Positions 52,300 through 61,196 of a stretch of 64,000 nucleotides of DNA are shown here, one piece after another; position 1 is the first letter of the stretch, and every line of letters begins with the position of its first letter. Origin of the DNA: an uncultured Alistipes sp. GTDB taxonomy: Bacteria; Bacteroidota; Bacteroidia; Bacteroidales; Rikenellaceae. The translations under genes were made by a program, and so were the position numbers. Under the pieces are notes generated by a model that had not been told where the DNA came from, did not search any database, and was given only the letters and a program-made list of their open reading frames with translations. The DNA is taken from assembly GCA_937911745.1 (NCBI GenBank), contig CALDPX010000041.1:62001-126000 (forward strand), given 5' to 3'.

Positions 52300-54048
52300 A
52301 TGAAAACTACTGGAAAAGTACAAGGCATTATCTCCAACATTGTGATTGTACGCACCGAGGGCGCAGTGTCGCAGAACGAAATCTGCTACATTACCGTTGG
52401 TGGCGTGAAACTTATGGCGGAGGTAATTAAAGTGACGGGTAAGGATGCCTATGTTCAGGTGTTCGACTCGACTCGCGGTTTGAGGATTGGTGCTGAGGTG
52501 GAGTTCGAGGGTCATATGCTCGAAGCAACCCTTGCTCCCGGTATCATCTCGCGCAACTACGATGGTCTGCAAAACGACCTCGAAAGAATGGAGAGCCTCT
52601 TCATCGAGAGGGGTACCAAGACCGACCCCATCGACTACGAAAAACTTTGGGCATACAAGCCTCTGGCTAAGGTGGGTGATGTGGTTACCGCTGGTGATTG
52701 GCTCGGCGAAGTGCAGGAGTTGTGGGTGGCTCATAAGATTATGGTGCCCTTCACTATGGAGGAAAACTACACCGTCAAATCGCTCACAGAGGCAGGCGAG
52801 TATAACGTAAACACCGTTGTTGCTGTGCTGACCGACGAGAAGGGCGAGGACCACGAGGTAACTATGGTGCAACGCTGGCCCGTTAAGAAGGCTATCAAAG
52901 CCTATACTGCTAAACCACGCCCCAGCCGCATTATGGAGACAGGTGTGAGGGCTATCGATACCTTCAACCCCATTGCCGATGGTGGTACGGGCTTTATCCC
53001 CGGTCCTTTCGGTGCTGGTAAGACCGTGTTGCAGCACGCCATCTCGAAACAAGCCGAGGCAGACCTTATTATTATGGTAGCCTGCGGTGAGCGTGCAAAC
53101 GAGGTTGTGGAGATTTTTGCGGAGTTCCCCCACTTGGATGACCCCCGCACAGGTCACAAACTTATGGAGCGTACAACCATTATCTGTAACACCTCGAATA
53201 TGCCCGTTGCGGCTCGTGAGGCATCGGTTTATACGGGTATGACCATCGCGGAGTACTACCGCGCAATGGGTCTTAAAGTGCTGCTGCTGGCAGACTCCAC
53301 CTCGCGTTGGGCTCAGGCTCTGAGGGAGATGTCGAACCGCTTGGAGGAACTTCCCGGTCAGGATGCGTTCCCTATGGACCTTTCGGCAATCATCTCTTCG
53401 TTCTATGCAAGGGCAGGTTTGGTTCACTTGCGTAGTGGTGCTACCGGCTCGGTTACCTTCCTCGGTACCGTATCGCCCGCAGGTGGTAACTTGAAGGAGC
53501 CCGTTACCGAATCGACCAAGAAGGCTGCAAGGTGTTTCTATGCTCTCTCGCAGCAGCGTGCCGACTCGAAACGCTACCCCGCAATTGACCCTCTGGACAG
53601 CTACTCGAAATACCTCGAATATCCCGAGATTATCGACTACCTCGATGACCATATCGAAGAGGGATGGGTTAAGAACGTAATGGAGGGCAAGACCCTTGTG
53701 CGTAGAGGTAAAGAGGCTGCCGAGCAAATCAACATCTTGGGCGATGACGGTGTTCCCGTAGAGTACCACGAGATGTTCTGGAAGAGCGAACTTGTAGACT
53801 TTGTTATCTTGCAGCAGGACGCTTTTGATGATATCGATGCCAACTGCCCCATTGATAGGCAGAAATATATGTTCGACTTTGTGATGGAGATGTGCCGCAA
53901 ACAGTACGGCTTTGCAGACTTCGAGGAGTGCTCGGCATTCTTCAAAAACCTCATCAACCTCTTCAAACAGCTCAACTACACCGAGTGGAAGAGCGAGGAG
54001 TTTGCCAAATATGAGGCAGAAATCAGAACCTTTGCAGCCACTAAATAA
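52300..54048 (+). CDS. atpA: V-type ATP synthase subunit A
   Basis: The 582-residue catalytic subunit. The P-loop is GPFGAGKTV, and the N-terminal MKTTGKVQGIISNIVIVR, a long insertion domain (residues about 110-190) and LADSTSRWAQALREMS fit the family. ATG 52300 is chosen; an upstream TTG start in the same frame would add a Lys/Asn-rich tail not seen in the family. Followed after 18 bases by subunit B. Confidence 0.96.
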   Translation: MKTTGKVQGIISNIVIVRTEGAVSQNEICYITVGGVKLMAEVIKVTGKDAYVQVFDSTRGLRIGAEVEFEGHMLEATLAPGIISRNYDGLQNDLERMESLFIERGTKTDPIDYEKLWAYKPLAKVGDVVTAGDWLGEVQELWVAHKIMVPFTMEENYTVKSLTEAGEYNVNTVVAVLTDEKGEDHEVTMVQRWPVKKAIKAYTAKPRPSRIMETGVRAIDTFNPIADGGTGFIPGPFGAGKTVLQHAISKQAEADLIIMVACGERANEVVEIFAEFPHLDDPRTGHKLMERTTIICNTSNMPVAAREASVYTGMTIAEYYRAMGLKVLLLADSTSRWAQALREMSNRLEELPGQDAFPMDLSAIISSFYARAGLVHLRSGATGSVTFLGTVSPAGGNLKEPVTESTKKAARCFYALSQQRADSKRYPAIDPLDSYSKYLEYPEIIDYLDDHIEEGWVKNVMEGKTLVRRGKEAAEQINILGDDGVPVEYHEMFWKSELVDFVILQQDAFDDIDANCPIDRQKYMFDFVMEMCRKQYGFADFEECSAFFKNLINLFKQLNYTEWKSEEFAKYEAEIRTFAATK

Positions 54049-54066
54049 TTTGGAGGAGAGAAAGTT

Positions 54067-55383
54067 ATGACTACAAAAGCATTTCAGAAGATATACACCA
54101 AGATAGATAATATCACTAAGGCAACCGTTACACTCCACGCTACGGGTGTGGGTAATGACGAGCTCGCTACTGTTGGTGGACACCTTGCACAGGTGGTAAA
54201 AATTATGGGCGACGAGGTTACCTTGCAGGTTTTTGAGGGTACCGAAGGTATCTCTACCGATGCAGAGGTGCTCTTCCACGGCGTACCTCCCACGTTGAAA
54301 GTGGGCGATGGTTTGGCAGGTCGCTTCTTCAACGCCTATGGCGAGCCCCTGGAAGGTGGCGCACCCGTTGAGGGCGAAGAGAGGGAGATTGGCGGTCCTA
54401 CCGTAAACCCCTTCCGCCGCCGTCAGCCTTCGGAACTCATCGCTACGGGTATCGCAGGTATCGACCTTAACAACACCATCGTGTCGGGTCAGAAGATTCC
54501 CTTCTTTGCTGACCCCGACCAACCCTATAACCAAGTGATGGCTAATGTGGCTCTGAGGGCTAAGGCAGATAAGATTATCCTTGGTGGTATGGGTATGACC
54601 AACGACGACTTCCTATATTTCAAAAACCTCTTCGAGAACGCAGGTGTATTGGATAGGATTGTTTGCTTTGTGAACACCACCGAGAACCCTCCCGTTGAGC
54701 GTCTGTTGGTGCCCGATATGGCACTTACGGCTGCCGAATACTTCGCTGCCGACAAGGGCGAGAAGGTGCTTGTGCTGCTTACCGATATGACGCTCTACGC
54801 CGATGCACTTGCTATCGTGTCGAACCGTATGGACCAGATTCCTTCGAAGGACTCTATGCCCGGTTCGCTCTACTCGGACCTGGCGAAGATCTACGAGAAA
54901 GCCGTACAACTCCCCTCGGGTGGTTCGATTACGATTATTGCTGTTACCACTCTCTCGGGTGGCGATATTACCCACGCAATTCCCGATAATACGGGTTACA
55001 TTACCGAGGGTCAGCTCTTCCTCCGTAATGATACCGACACCGGTAAGGTTATCGTAGACCCCTTCCGCTCGCTTTCGCGTCTGAAACAGCTCGTTATTGG
55101 TAAGAAAACCCGTGAGGACCATCCTCAGGTTATGAATGCCGCCGTACGACTCTACTCGGATGCTGCCGGTGCTAAGACCAAGTTGGAGAACGGTTTCGAC
55201 TTGTCGGACTACGATGAGCGTGCACTCGCTTTCGCTAAGGAGTACTCGGACAAACTGCTTTCGATTGACGTAAATATCGACATTACAGAGATGCTCGACA
55301 CTGCTTGGACTCTGTTTGCTAAGTACTTCAAGAAGAGTGAGGTTACTATCAAATCGGAGTTGGTGGAGAAATACTGGAAATAA
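54067..55383 (+). CDS. atpB: V-type ATP synthase subunit B
   Basis: The 438-residue non-catalytic nucleotide-binding subunit. It resembles subunit A in fold but the P-loop is replaced by SGQKIPFFADPD, as expected for B. LLTDMTLYADALAIVSNRMDQIPSKDSMPGSLYSDLAKIYEK, with the Arg-finger region downstream, is characteristic. A 135-base gap with a hairpin separates it from subunit D. Confidence 0.96.
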   Translation: MTTKAFQKIYTKIDNITKATVTLHATGVGNDELATVGGHLAQVVKIMGDEVTLQVFEGTEGISTDAEVLFHGVPPTLKVGDGLAGRFFNAYGEPLEGGAPVEGEEREIGGPTVNPFRRRQPSELIATGIAGIDLNNTIVSGQKIPFFADPDQPYNQVMANVALRAKADKIILGGMGMTNDDFLYFKNLFENAGVLDRIVCFVNTTENPPVERLLVPDMALTAAEYFAADKGEKVLVLLTDMTLYADALAIVSNRMDQIPSKDSMPGSLYSDLAKIYEKAVQLPSGGSITIIAVTTLSGGDITHAIPDNTGYITEGQLFLRNDTDTGKVIVDPFRSLSRLKQLVIGKKTREDHPQVMNAAVRLYSDAAGAKTKLENGFDLSDYDERALAFAKEYSDKLLSIDVNIDITEMLDTAWTLFAKYFKKSEVTIKSELVEKYWK

Positions 55384-55518
55384 TTTGTGCCTTTTTGGCT
55401 CTTTTTCCTCTTTGCCTTGGTCACATAGTTCCGCTATGCTCCCTCGGCAAAAAAGAAAAAATAGCTCAAAAATCCATCAAATTAGAGAAGATAAAACCAT
55501 CATAAATAATAGAATTAG
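55384..55518 (+). promoter_or_regulatory. Intercistronic hairpin inside the V-ATPase operon
   Basis: CATAG-TTCCG-CTATG (inner stem) and an outer GCC/GGC pairing, flanked by T-rich and A-rich arms, form a long imperfect hairpin between the B and D genes. It could be a processing or stability element, or a partial terminator that lowers the amount of downstream subunits. Confidence 0.4.
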
Positions 55519-56127
55519 ATGGCAATAAAATTTCAATACAATAAGACTTCGCTTGGCGAACTCGGCAAACAGCTCAAAATGCGCCAACGAGCCCTCCCTA
55601 CCATCAAGAGTAAGGAGTCGGCTCTGAGGGTTGAGGTGTCGGCTGCCAAAGATAGGGCAGAGGGCTACCAACAGCAGATAGATGAGCTTATTGCAAAGTA
55701 CGACTATATGGCGGCACTTTGGGGCGAGTTCGAAAGCGACCTTCTGGCAGTGAAGGATGTCGTGCTGGGGATGAACAAAATTGCCGGTGTGAAGATTCCA
55801 GCCCTGAAAGAGGTCATCTTCGAGGAGCGGCCCTACGATCTCTTCGCTTCGCCTGCTTGGTATGCCGATGGTGTGGAGGTGTTGAAGAACATCGCACGTC
55901 TGGGTATCGAGTTCGAGGTGTTCCAAAGGCGTACCGAGTTGCTCGACCACGCACGCAAGAAGACCACACAGAAGGTAAACCTCTACGAGAAGGTGCAAAT
56001 ACCTGGCTACGAGGATGCTATTCGCAAGATTAAGCGATTCCTCGAAGATGAGGAGAACCTCTCGAAGAGTGCGCAGAAGATAGTTAAGACTAAACACGAA
56101 CAACTTAAACCCGCCGAAGAGTTATGA
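55519..56127 (+). CDS. atpD: V-type ATP synthase subunit D
   Basis: A 202-residue rotor-shaft subunit. A long N-terminal helix (LKMRQRALPTIKSKESALR) and a C-terminal helix (RKTTQKVNLYEKVQIPGYED, AIRKIKRFLEDEENLSK) form the central coiled coil. Its stop overlaps the start of subunit I by four bases (ATGA). Confidence 0.93.
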   Translation: MAIKFQYNKTSLGELGKQLKMRQRALPTIKSKESALRVEVSAAKDRAEGYQQQIDELIAKYDYMAALWGEFESDLLAVKDVVLGMNKIAGVKIPALKEVIFEERPYDLFASPAWYADGVEVLKNIARLGIEFEVFQRRTELLDHARKKTTQKVNLYEKVQIPGYEDAIRKIKRFLEDEENLSKSAQKIVKTKHEQLKPAEEL

Positions 56128-57947
56128 TAGTAAAGATGAACAAATATACTCTTGTGCTCTATCATAAGGCGCAAGAGGAGTTTCTTGCGAGGTTGCAGGA
56201 ACTCGGTGTTGTGGACATCACAACCAGCGGCTGGGAACCTAACGAGCGCGAAAGGGAAGTGCTGAGTGAGATTGAGGCTCATAAGGCAGCATCGGAGGCT
56301 TTTGCGGCTCTTAAAAAACAGCCTAAGTATCTGGGTGGCGAACCCTTTGCAAGTGGCCAGGAGGCTTACGAGAACTACCGCAATGCTTCGGCTGCTATCG
56401 ACTCTTTGGGTGTGCAAATTGCTAAGGCAGAGAAAGAGGCTGAGGAACTCTCTATGTGGGGCGACTTCGCTCCCGAGTCTATCGCACGTCTCGAAGCGGA
56501 GGGTATCTTGCTCCACTTCTACTCCTGCTACTCAAACGAGTATGCTCAGGGTGTGGAGTCGTGGAGTGAGAACTACACTGTTGAGCCTATCTCGGAGAGG
56601 GGTGGCGTTACCTATTTTGTGGTCGTAAGCCGCAAGGGTGAGCCCGCACCTCAGATTGATGCTCAGGTTGTGAAAACCCCTGCTCTGAATGCCGATGACA
56701 AACGCCGCGAGATTGCCGCTTTGCAGGCTGTGCTCTCGGAGTGGGAGAGTGTGATGGCTCGTTGCGTGGCAAGTGAGTCGCTCATTGCCGACCACGCCAA
56801 TGGTCTGAAAGATGAGTTGCAGTTTAGCCAAGTGAGCCGTAGTGGCGAGGGCGAGGCTGATGGCAAACTCATAGTTTTGCAGGGCTGGGCTCCCGAGGCT
56901 AATGCTAAGGAGGTGGATGCTCTATTGGATGCAGAGAACGATGTGTTCTATGTTAAGGAGAAACCCACTATGGAGGATGATACGCCCGTGAAACTCAAAA
57001 ATGGATGGTTCGCTAAGCCTTTTGAGTTCATTGGCGACTTCTATGCTGTGCCCAAGTATGGCACTATGGACCTGACGAAGTATTTTGCACCTTTCTATAT
57101 GCTCTTCTTCGGCTTCTGTATTGGCGATGCGGGCTATGGTGCAACCTTCTTCCTTATAGGTCTGTTTATGTTCTTGAAGAAGATGAAGGGTATGGGGCTT
57201 ATCTCGCAACTCGTTATGTGGTTGGGCTTTGCCTCTATGGTCTTTGGTTTGTGCGTGGGCAATATCTTTGGTGTGTCGCTCATCGACTCGGGCGTGCCCG
57301 AATGGTATAACAATGCTATGCAGACCATCAACGACCAACTCTTCTACATCGCACTCGGTTGCGGTATTGTGCAGATTATTTTCGCTCTGGTGCTCAATGT
57401 GATAAATACTACCATCGCCTACGGGTTTAAGTACTCGTTTGGCACTCTTGGCTGGCTTATCATATTGGTGGACTGCCTCTTGGCATTCTTGCTGCCTATG
57501 GTTGGTGTTGCAGGCTTCGGCTTCTCTTCGCCCATCTTCCTCGGCGTGCTGATTGTTGGCGCAGTCTTTATGCTCCTGCTGAATAATCCCAACCGCAATC
57601 CTTTGGTCAACTTTGGCTCGGGTCTGTGGGATACCTACAACAACCTTACGGGTCTGCTGGGTGATGTGCTGAGTTATGTGCGTCTGTTTGCCATCAGCCT
57701 TTCGGGCGGTGCGCTGGCAGTGGTGTTCAACGACCTTGCAGGCAGCCTTGCTCCCGACACCCCTGGTCTGCGCCAAGTGGTGATGTTCCTCATCTTGGCG
57801 TTTGGTCACGGTATAAACATCTTTATGTCTGCCATTGGTGCCTTCGTTCACCCGATGCGTCTTACGTTCATCGAGTTCTACAAGAACGCCGGCTTCGAGG
57901 CAGCAACAAGGGTATACACTCCCTTTGAAAAGCGTAAAACAAACTAA
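56124..57947 (+). CDS. atpI: V-type ATP synthase subunit I
   Basis: A 607-residue stator/ion-channel subunit. The N-terminal half (1-300) is a soluble helical arm; the C-terminal half has about seven membrane segments. GDVLSYVRLFAISLSGGALA contains the essential Arg of the ion half-channel. The C-terminus ends in TRVYTPFEKRKTN, as in relatives. The first ATG (56124) gives MIVKMNKYTLVLYH; a later ATG at 56136 is possible. Confidence 0.94.
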   Translation: MIVKMNKYTLVLYHKAQEEFLARLQELGVVDITTSGWEPNEREREVLSEIEAHKAASEAFAALKKQPKYLGGEPFASGQEAYENYRNASAAIDSLGVQIAKAEKEAEELSMWGDFAPESIARLEAEGILLHFYSCYSNEYAQGVESWSENYTVEPISERGGVTYFVVVSRKGEPAPQIDAQVVKTPALNADDKRREIAALQAVLSEWESVMARCVASESLIADHANGLKDELQFSQVSRSGEGEADGKLIVLQGWAPEANAKEVDALLDAENDVFYVKEKPTMEDDTPVKLKNGWFAKPFEFIGDFYAVPKYGTMDLTKYFAPFYMLFFGFCIGDAGYGATFFLIGLFMFLKKMKGMGLISQLVMWLGFASMVFGLCVGNIFGVSLIDSGVPEWYNNAMQTINDQLFYIALGCGIVQIIFALVLNVINTTIAYGFKYSFGTLGWLIILVDCLLAFLLPMVGVAGFGFSSPIFLGVLIVGAVFMLLLNNPNRNPLVNFGSGLWDTYNNLTGLLGDVLSYVRLFAISLSGGALAVVFNDLAGSLAPDTPGLRQVVMFLILAFGHGINIFMSAIGAFVHPMRLTFIEFYKNAGFEAATRVYTPFEKRKTN

Positions 57948-57988
57948 AAATCAAATAATTAATTAACTCAAAAAAACATTTTACAATT

Positions 57989-58447
57989 ATGAACATTATT
58001 CTTGCTTACATCGGTGTTGTACTTATGGTTGCACTCTCGGGTATTGGTAGTGCTTATGGTACCTCTATTGCTGCTAATGCTACTGTCGGCGCAATGAAGA
58101 AACGCATGAACTCGTTTGGTCAGTCGATGATTCTTTCGGCTTTGCCCGCAACTCAGGGTCTTTATGGTTTTGCTGCATTTTTCTTCGTGCAGAACTACCT
58201 CACCGCAGGCATCAGCCTTATGCAGGCTGCTGCTATCTTCGGTCTTGGCTTGACCGTAGGTCTTGTATGTTTGTTCTCGGCTATCCGTCAGGGTCAGATT
58301 TGTGCTAACGGTATCGCTGCTATCGGTGGCGGTTACGATGTTATGGGTAAAACCCTTCTTCTTGCCGTATTCCCCGAGTTGTACGCTATTATTACCGTTG
58401 CTGTTACTTTCCTTGTGACTGGTTTGATGGGTGCCCCCATTATGTAA
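57989..58447 (+). CDS. atpK: V-type ATP synthase subunit K (rotor ring)
   Basis: A 152-residue proteolipid with four membrane segments, a duplicated hairpin. ALPATQGLYGF in helix 2 and FPELYAII in helix 4 (Glu at about residue 130) are the ion-binding sites. The PxTQG and Glu pattern does not by itself say whether H+ or Na+ is used. It is the last gene of the operon; hairpin element B begins within its stop codon. Confidence 0.95.
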   Translation: MNIILAYIGVVLMVALSGIGSAYGTSIAANATVGAMKKRMNSFGQSMILSALPATQGLYGFAAFFFVQNYLTAGISLMQAAAIFGLGLTVGLVCLFSAIRQGQICANGIAAIGGGYDVMGKTLLLAVFPELYAIITVAVTFLVTGLMGAPIM

Positions 58448-58568
58448 AAACGCATATAAGCGGCGATTTAGTCGTTGCACTGCGATAAACCCCTGCCTCA
58501 TTTACGAAGAGTAAACTCGGCAGGGGTTTTCTTGTGCGCCTATAACTCGCTCGCTTCTATGCATTTTT
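58446..58568. mobile_element. MITE-like hairpin element, copy B
   Basis: The left end AAAAACGCATATAAGCG (58446-58462) overlaps the atpK stop codon. An imperfect right end (CGCTTCTATGCATTTTT) is at 58552-58568, and a perfect inverted copy is at 58713-58729. The hairpin AAACCCCTGCC (58487-58497) with GGCAGGGGTTT (58519-58529) keeps the loop of copy A, while about five stem pairs differ on both sides. Confidence 0.65.
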
Positions 58569-58731
58569 TTGGTTGTGGAGAAATCCCAACACAAAAGCAT
58601 CACTCTGATGCCTCATTTACGTTCAGTAAACTGCGGAGCCGCTTTTTTATTTGGCAAGAAATTCCCTCAATGATATTCTACTCGCGGATGGTTGTTTGGG
58701 GAGTTACTCGCTCGCTTATATGCGTTTTTAG

Positions 58732-58759
58732 TCTAACGTCTAACGTCAATAGTCCTAAG
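58732..58759 (+). repeat. Heptamer block TCTAACG x2, TCAATAG, TCCTAAG
   Basis: Identical to the block at 20461-20488 and in the same position relative to the inverted-repeat element. Confidence 0.75.
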
Positions 58760-58773
58760 GCTGTAAATTAGTC

Positions 58774-58800
58774 GGGCTCGGCAATAGTGCCGAGCCCGCT
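58774..58800. terminator. Terminator after the patatin gene
   Basis: GGGCTCGGCA pairs perfectly with TGCCGAGCCC around ATAG. It lies behind the minus-strand gene. Confidence 0.75.
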
Positions 58801-58820
58801 TTACTCTCAACTTTTAACTA

Positions 58821-61052
58821 CTAAAAGTTTTTGCCGAAACTGACGTATATTCCTCCCAATGGATTCTTGTTGGTGCCGCTGGCAAGTACCGTTAGAGGAC
58901 CAAGCGAGGTATGGTAGGTGTATTTAAGACCAAAGCCTACCAATGGATTCTCAAAGTTGAACATATTGAGGAAGTTGTCGTTCTCAATAAGCACATTGCC
59001 CACCGCAGAGATGTAGTGATTCTTAACAATCGTAAAGCGTCCCTCCAAGGCACCTACCATTACAGAGTTGTCGAATAGTTCCACATGCTGCAATCCTACA
59101 AATGGCATTTGCTGTGGCATGTGTCGAGAGGGGAGGATGCCTCCCAAGCAGTTGAAATAGGGATAGGTGGGATTATTGCCAATCAGTGTGCGACCATATA
59201 GCGAGGGTACGACAGTCAATATGTCGCCAAGCCCTATCGCACCATTGATTTTGTATTGTATTGATGCAAATGGCGAATGATCGTGTACTTCCAAGCCATT
59301 GTTGGTGTGGAGTGCATAGTGAACATCTATCGACCATCCTCGCGTGGGAACGTAGAAGTCGTTGAGATTGTCGTAGTGTCCCGACACGATATAGTTGATA
59401 TATGCCTCTGACTCTGCCTCATATTTGCCGCCCTCGTAGAACGTTTCGTGATAGTCGAAAAAGTCTGCCTCCACACCGGTTGAAATGTTGAAGTTGCGTA
59501 GGTAGATATCCGAGAACTTCATAGAGATTTTGTGGAAGTCGAAAGTGGAGGTATGCGAACGTTTTTCGTTTTTGTAGAACGAGAAGTTGTTGTACTGATA
59601 GCGATAGCCGAAGTTGAATTCGCCAAAGAATACTCTGCTACTCGAAGCGCCAAGTTGTATGTAGGGACTCTCGCTAAGGCGAGCCGTGAGAGAGAGTTTG
59701 GGCTTGAAGTAGTTGCCTGTTATGGTCATCTCAGTGCCGAGCAGGAGTGATGCCAACTCGTGAGAGTCGAAACGGAAGCCAACGTGTACCGAGGCATTTT
59801 GTTTGTCGTCCACCCAAATTCTCAGGTCGTAGGGTGCCTGATTAGAGAGTGAATATTTCACAAACTCAAAGCCGCCTACATTCTTTATCTGTTCTATGTT
59901 GCGGTTGAATTCTTGTCGTGTTACCGTGGTGTATGGTTTCAAATCGAGATATTTGGCTATTAGGTTCCGCTCCGATTTAGAGAACCCCTCCAATCTTATA
60001 CCACCAATTTTAAGTTGCGTTTGTTGATTATAGTAGCGTGTGCGCTTTGGGGGCATATAACCCTCCGGCAGACCTATCTTCTCGCGAAGAGCCAAAAGTC
60101 CATCGCGATGTCGGTCTGCCTCCTTTTGTCCTCGCATAATGAGCGAATCAACAGCCTCTTGATTGAAACTTGCAGCCGAGTAGGGTGCAATTTCGGGGTG
60201 TATGTAGTAGTCGCAGTCCCTGAGGTTTTTCTCGTAGTTGTCACGTCCAAGAAAAACCGTTAATTGTTCAAAGATGACAATGAGATTTTCGACATCGGCA
60301 TTGGTCTTGATACCATCCGAGAGGTCTACACCGATGACAATGTCGGCACCCATATCGCGCACCACATCCACAGGAAAGTTGTTGTATACGCCGCCATCAA
60401 CCAACACCATATCACGATACTTTACGGGCTTAAAGACACCCGGAATGGACATACTTGCCCTGATGGCAGCCGAAAGACTGCCGCCACGCGCCACATATTC
60501 GCTGCCGGTGTTCATATCGTACGATACGCACGCAAAGGGTATGGGAAGATTGTCGAAGGAGTCGATGTATTGATATCCCAGCAACAACTCGTTCAGTTGG
60601 TCCATAAACCTATCGCCTCTGACGATGCCGCTCGGAATGGAGATATCCTCCGTAGAGAGCAGCACATCGAACATATAGGAGTCGTCCTTCTGCTTGTCGG
60701 CAAAGAGTTGCTTATCTCGGGCATTGCGGTCCATAAAGACATCAAACCAATTCATCGATGTGTACAATTCCTCAATCTCCTCTATGGAGTATCCCACAGC
60801 ATAGAGTCCTCCGATGATAGAGCCTATGGAGGTGCCGGCAATGTAGTCTATGGGGATACCTGCCTCTTCGATGGCTTTTATGATTCGCAATTGTGCTGCG
60901 CCCTTGGCACCGCCACCGCTGAGCACAAGTCCCACACTCTTGCGATTTGGGGCTTGTGGATCGTTAATTTTTTTGTTTGCGAAGCACTCCGAGTGACCAG
61001 AGATTGCCACCGCCAAGAGTATGCCCACAAGTAGTTTTGTTGCTCTTTTCAT
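58821..61052 (-). CDS. Patatin-like phospholipase with C-terminal beta-barrel
   Basis: A 743-residue exported protein. After a signal peptide (MKRATKLLVGILLAVAISGH) comes a patatin domain (about residues 38-320) with the oxyanion loop SGGGAKGAAQ, nucleophile motif GTSIGS and catalytic LVDGGVYNN. A POTRA-like part (about 340-420) precedes a BamA/surface-antigen-type beta-barrel ending in GGIYVSFGKNF with a C-terminal Phe. This order is that of type Vd autotransporter-like lipases such as PlpD. It would sit in the outer membrane with a lipase active on phospholipids. Confidence 0.92.
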   Translation of the reverse strand: MKRATKLLVGILLAVAISGHSECFANKKINDPQAPNRKSVGLVLSGGGAKGAAQLRIIKAIEEAGIPIDYIAGTSIGSIIGGLYAVGYSIEEIEELYTSMNWFDVFMDRNARDKQLFADKQKDDSYMFDVLLSTEDISIPSGIVRGDRFMDQLNELLLGYQYIDSFDNLPIPFACVSYDMNTGSEYVARGGSLSAAIRASMSIPGVFKPVKYRDMVLVDGGVYNNFPVDVVRDMGADIVIGVDLSDGIKTNADVENLIVIFEQLTVFLGRDNYEKNLRDCDYYIHPEIAPYSAASFNQEAVDSLIMRGQKEADRHRDGLLALREKIGLPEGYMPPKRTRYYNQQTQLKIGGIRLEGFSKSERNLIAKYLDLKPYTTVTRQEFNRNIEQIKNVGGFEFVKYSLSNQAPYDLRIWVDDKQNASVHVGFRFDSHELASLLLGTEMTITGNYFKPKLSLTARLSESPYIQLGASSSRVFFGEFNFGYRYQYNNFSFYKNEKRSHTSTFDFHKISMKFSDIYLRNFNISTGVEADFFDYHETFYEGGKYEAESEAYINYIVSGHYDNLNDFYVPTRGWSIDVHYALHTNNGLEVHDHSPFASIQYKINGAIGLGDILTVVPSLYGRTLIGNNPTYPYFNCLGGILPSRHMPQQMPFVGLQHVELFDNSVMVGALEGRFTIVKNHYISAVGNVLIENDNFLNMFNFENPLVGFGLKYTYHTSLGPLTVLASGTNKNPLGGIYVSFGKNF

Positions 61053-61196
61053 AGTATCCTTAGTTGTATGTGGTTGTTATATGCGGCTATCCAAAAAGGG
61101 ACTCTTCTCTGTGTGCCGTACAGCCTGCAAAGAAAAATCCCTCTATTATGCCGTGGAGCCATTAGTGTTCAGCCCCGCTACGATAAAACAGTTCTC

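Larger units (their letters stand above)
58448..58820. other. Gene-free repeat region between atpK and the patatin gene
   Basis: No gene is supported in these 373 bases. They hold copy B, a decayed hairpin copy D (loop TTTAC-GTTCA-GTAAA at 58616-58630), the perfect right terminal repeat (58713-58729), a heptamer block (58732-58759) and a terminator. Confidence 0.7.

Noticed and set aside
52297..54534. Long antisense frame opposite V-ATPase subunits A and B (745 codons)
   Set aside because: Shadow of highly biased real genes.
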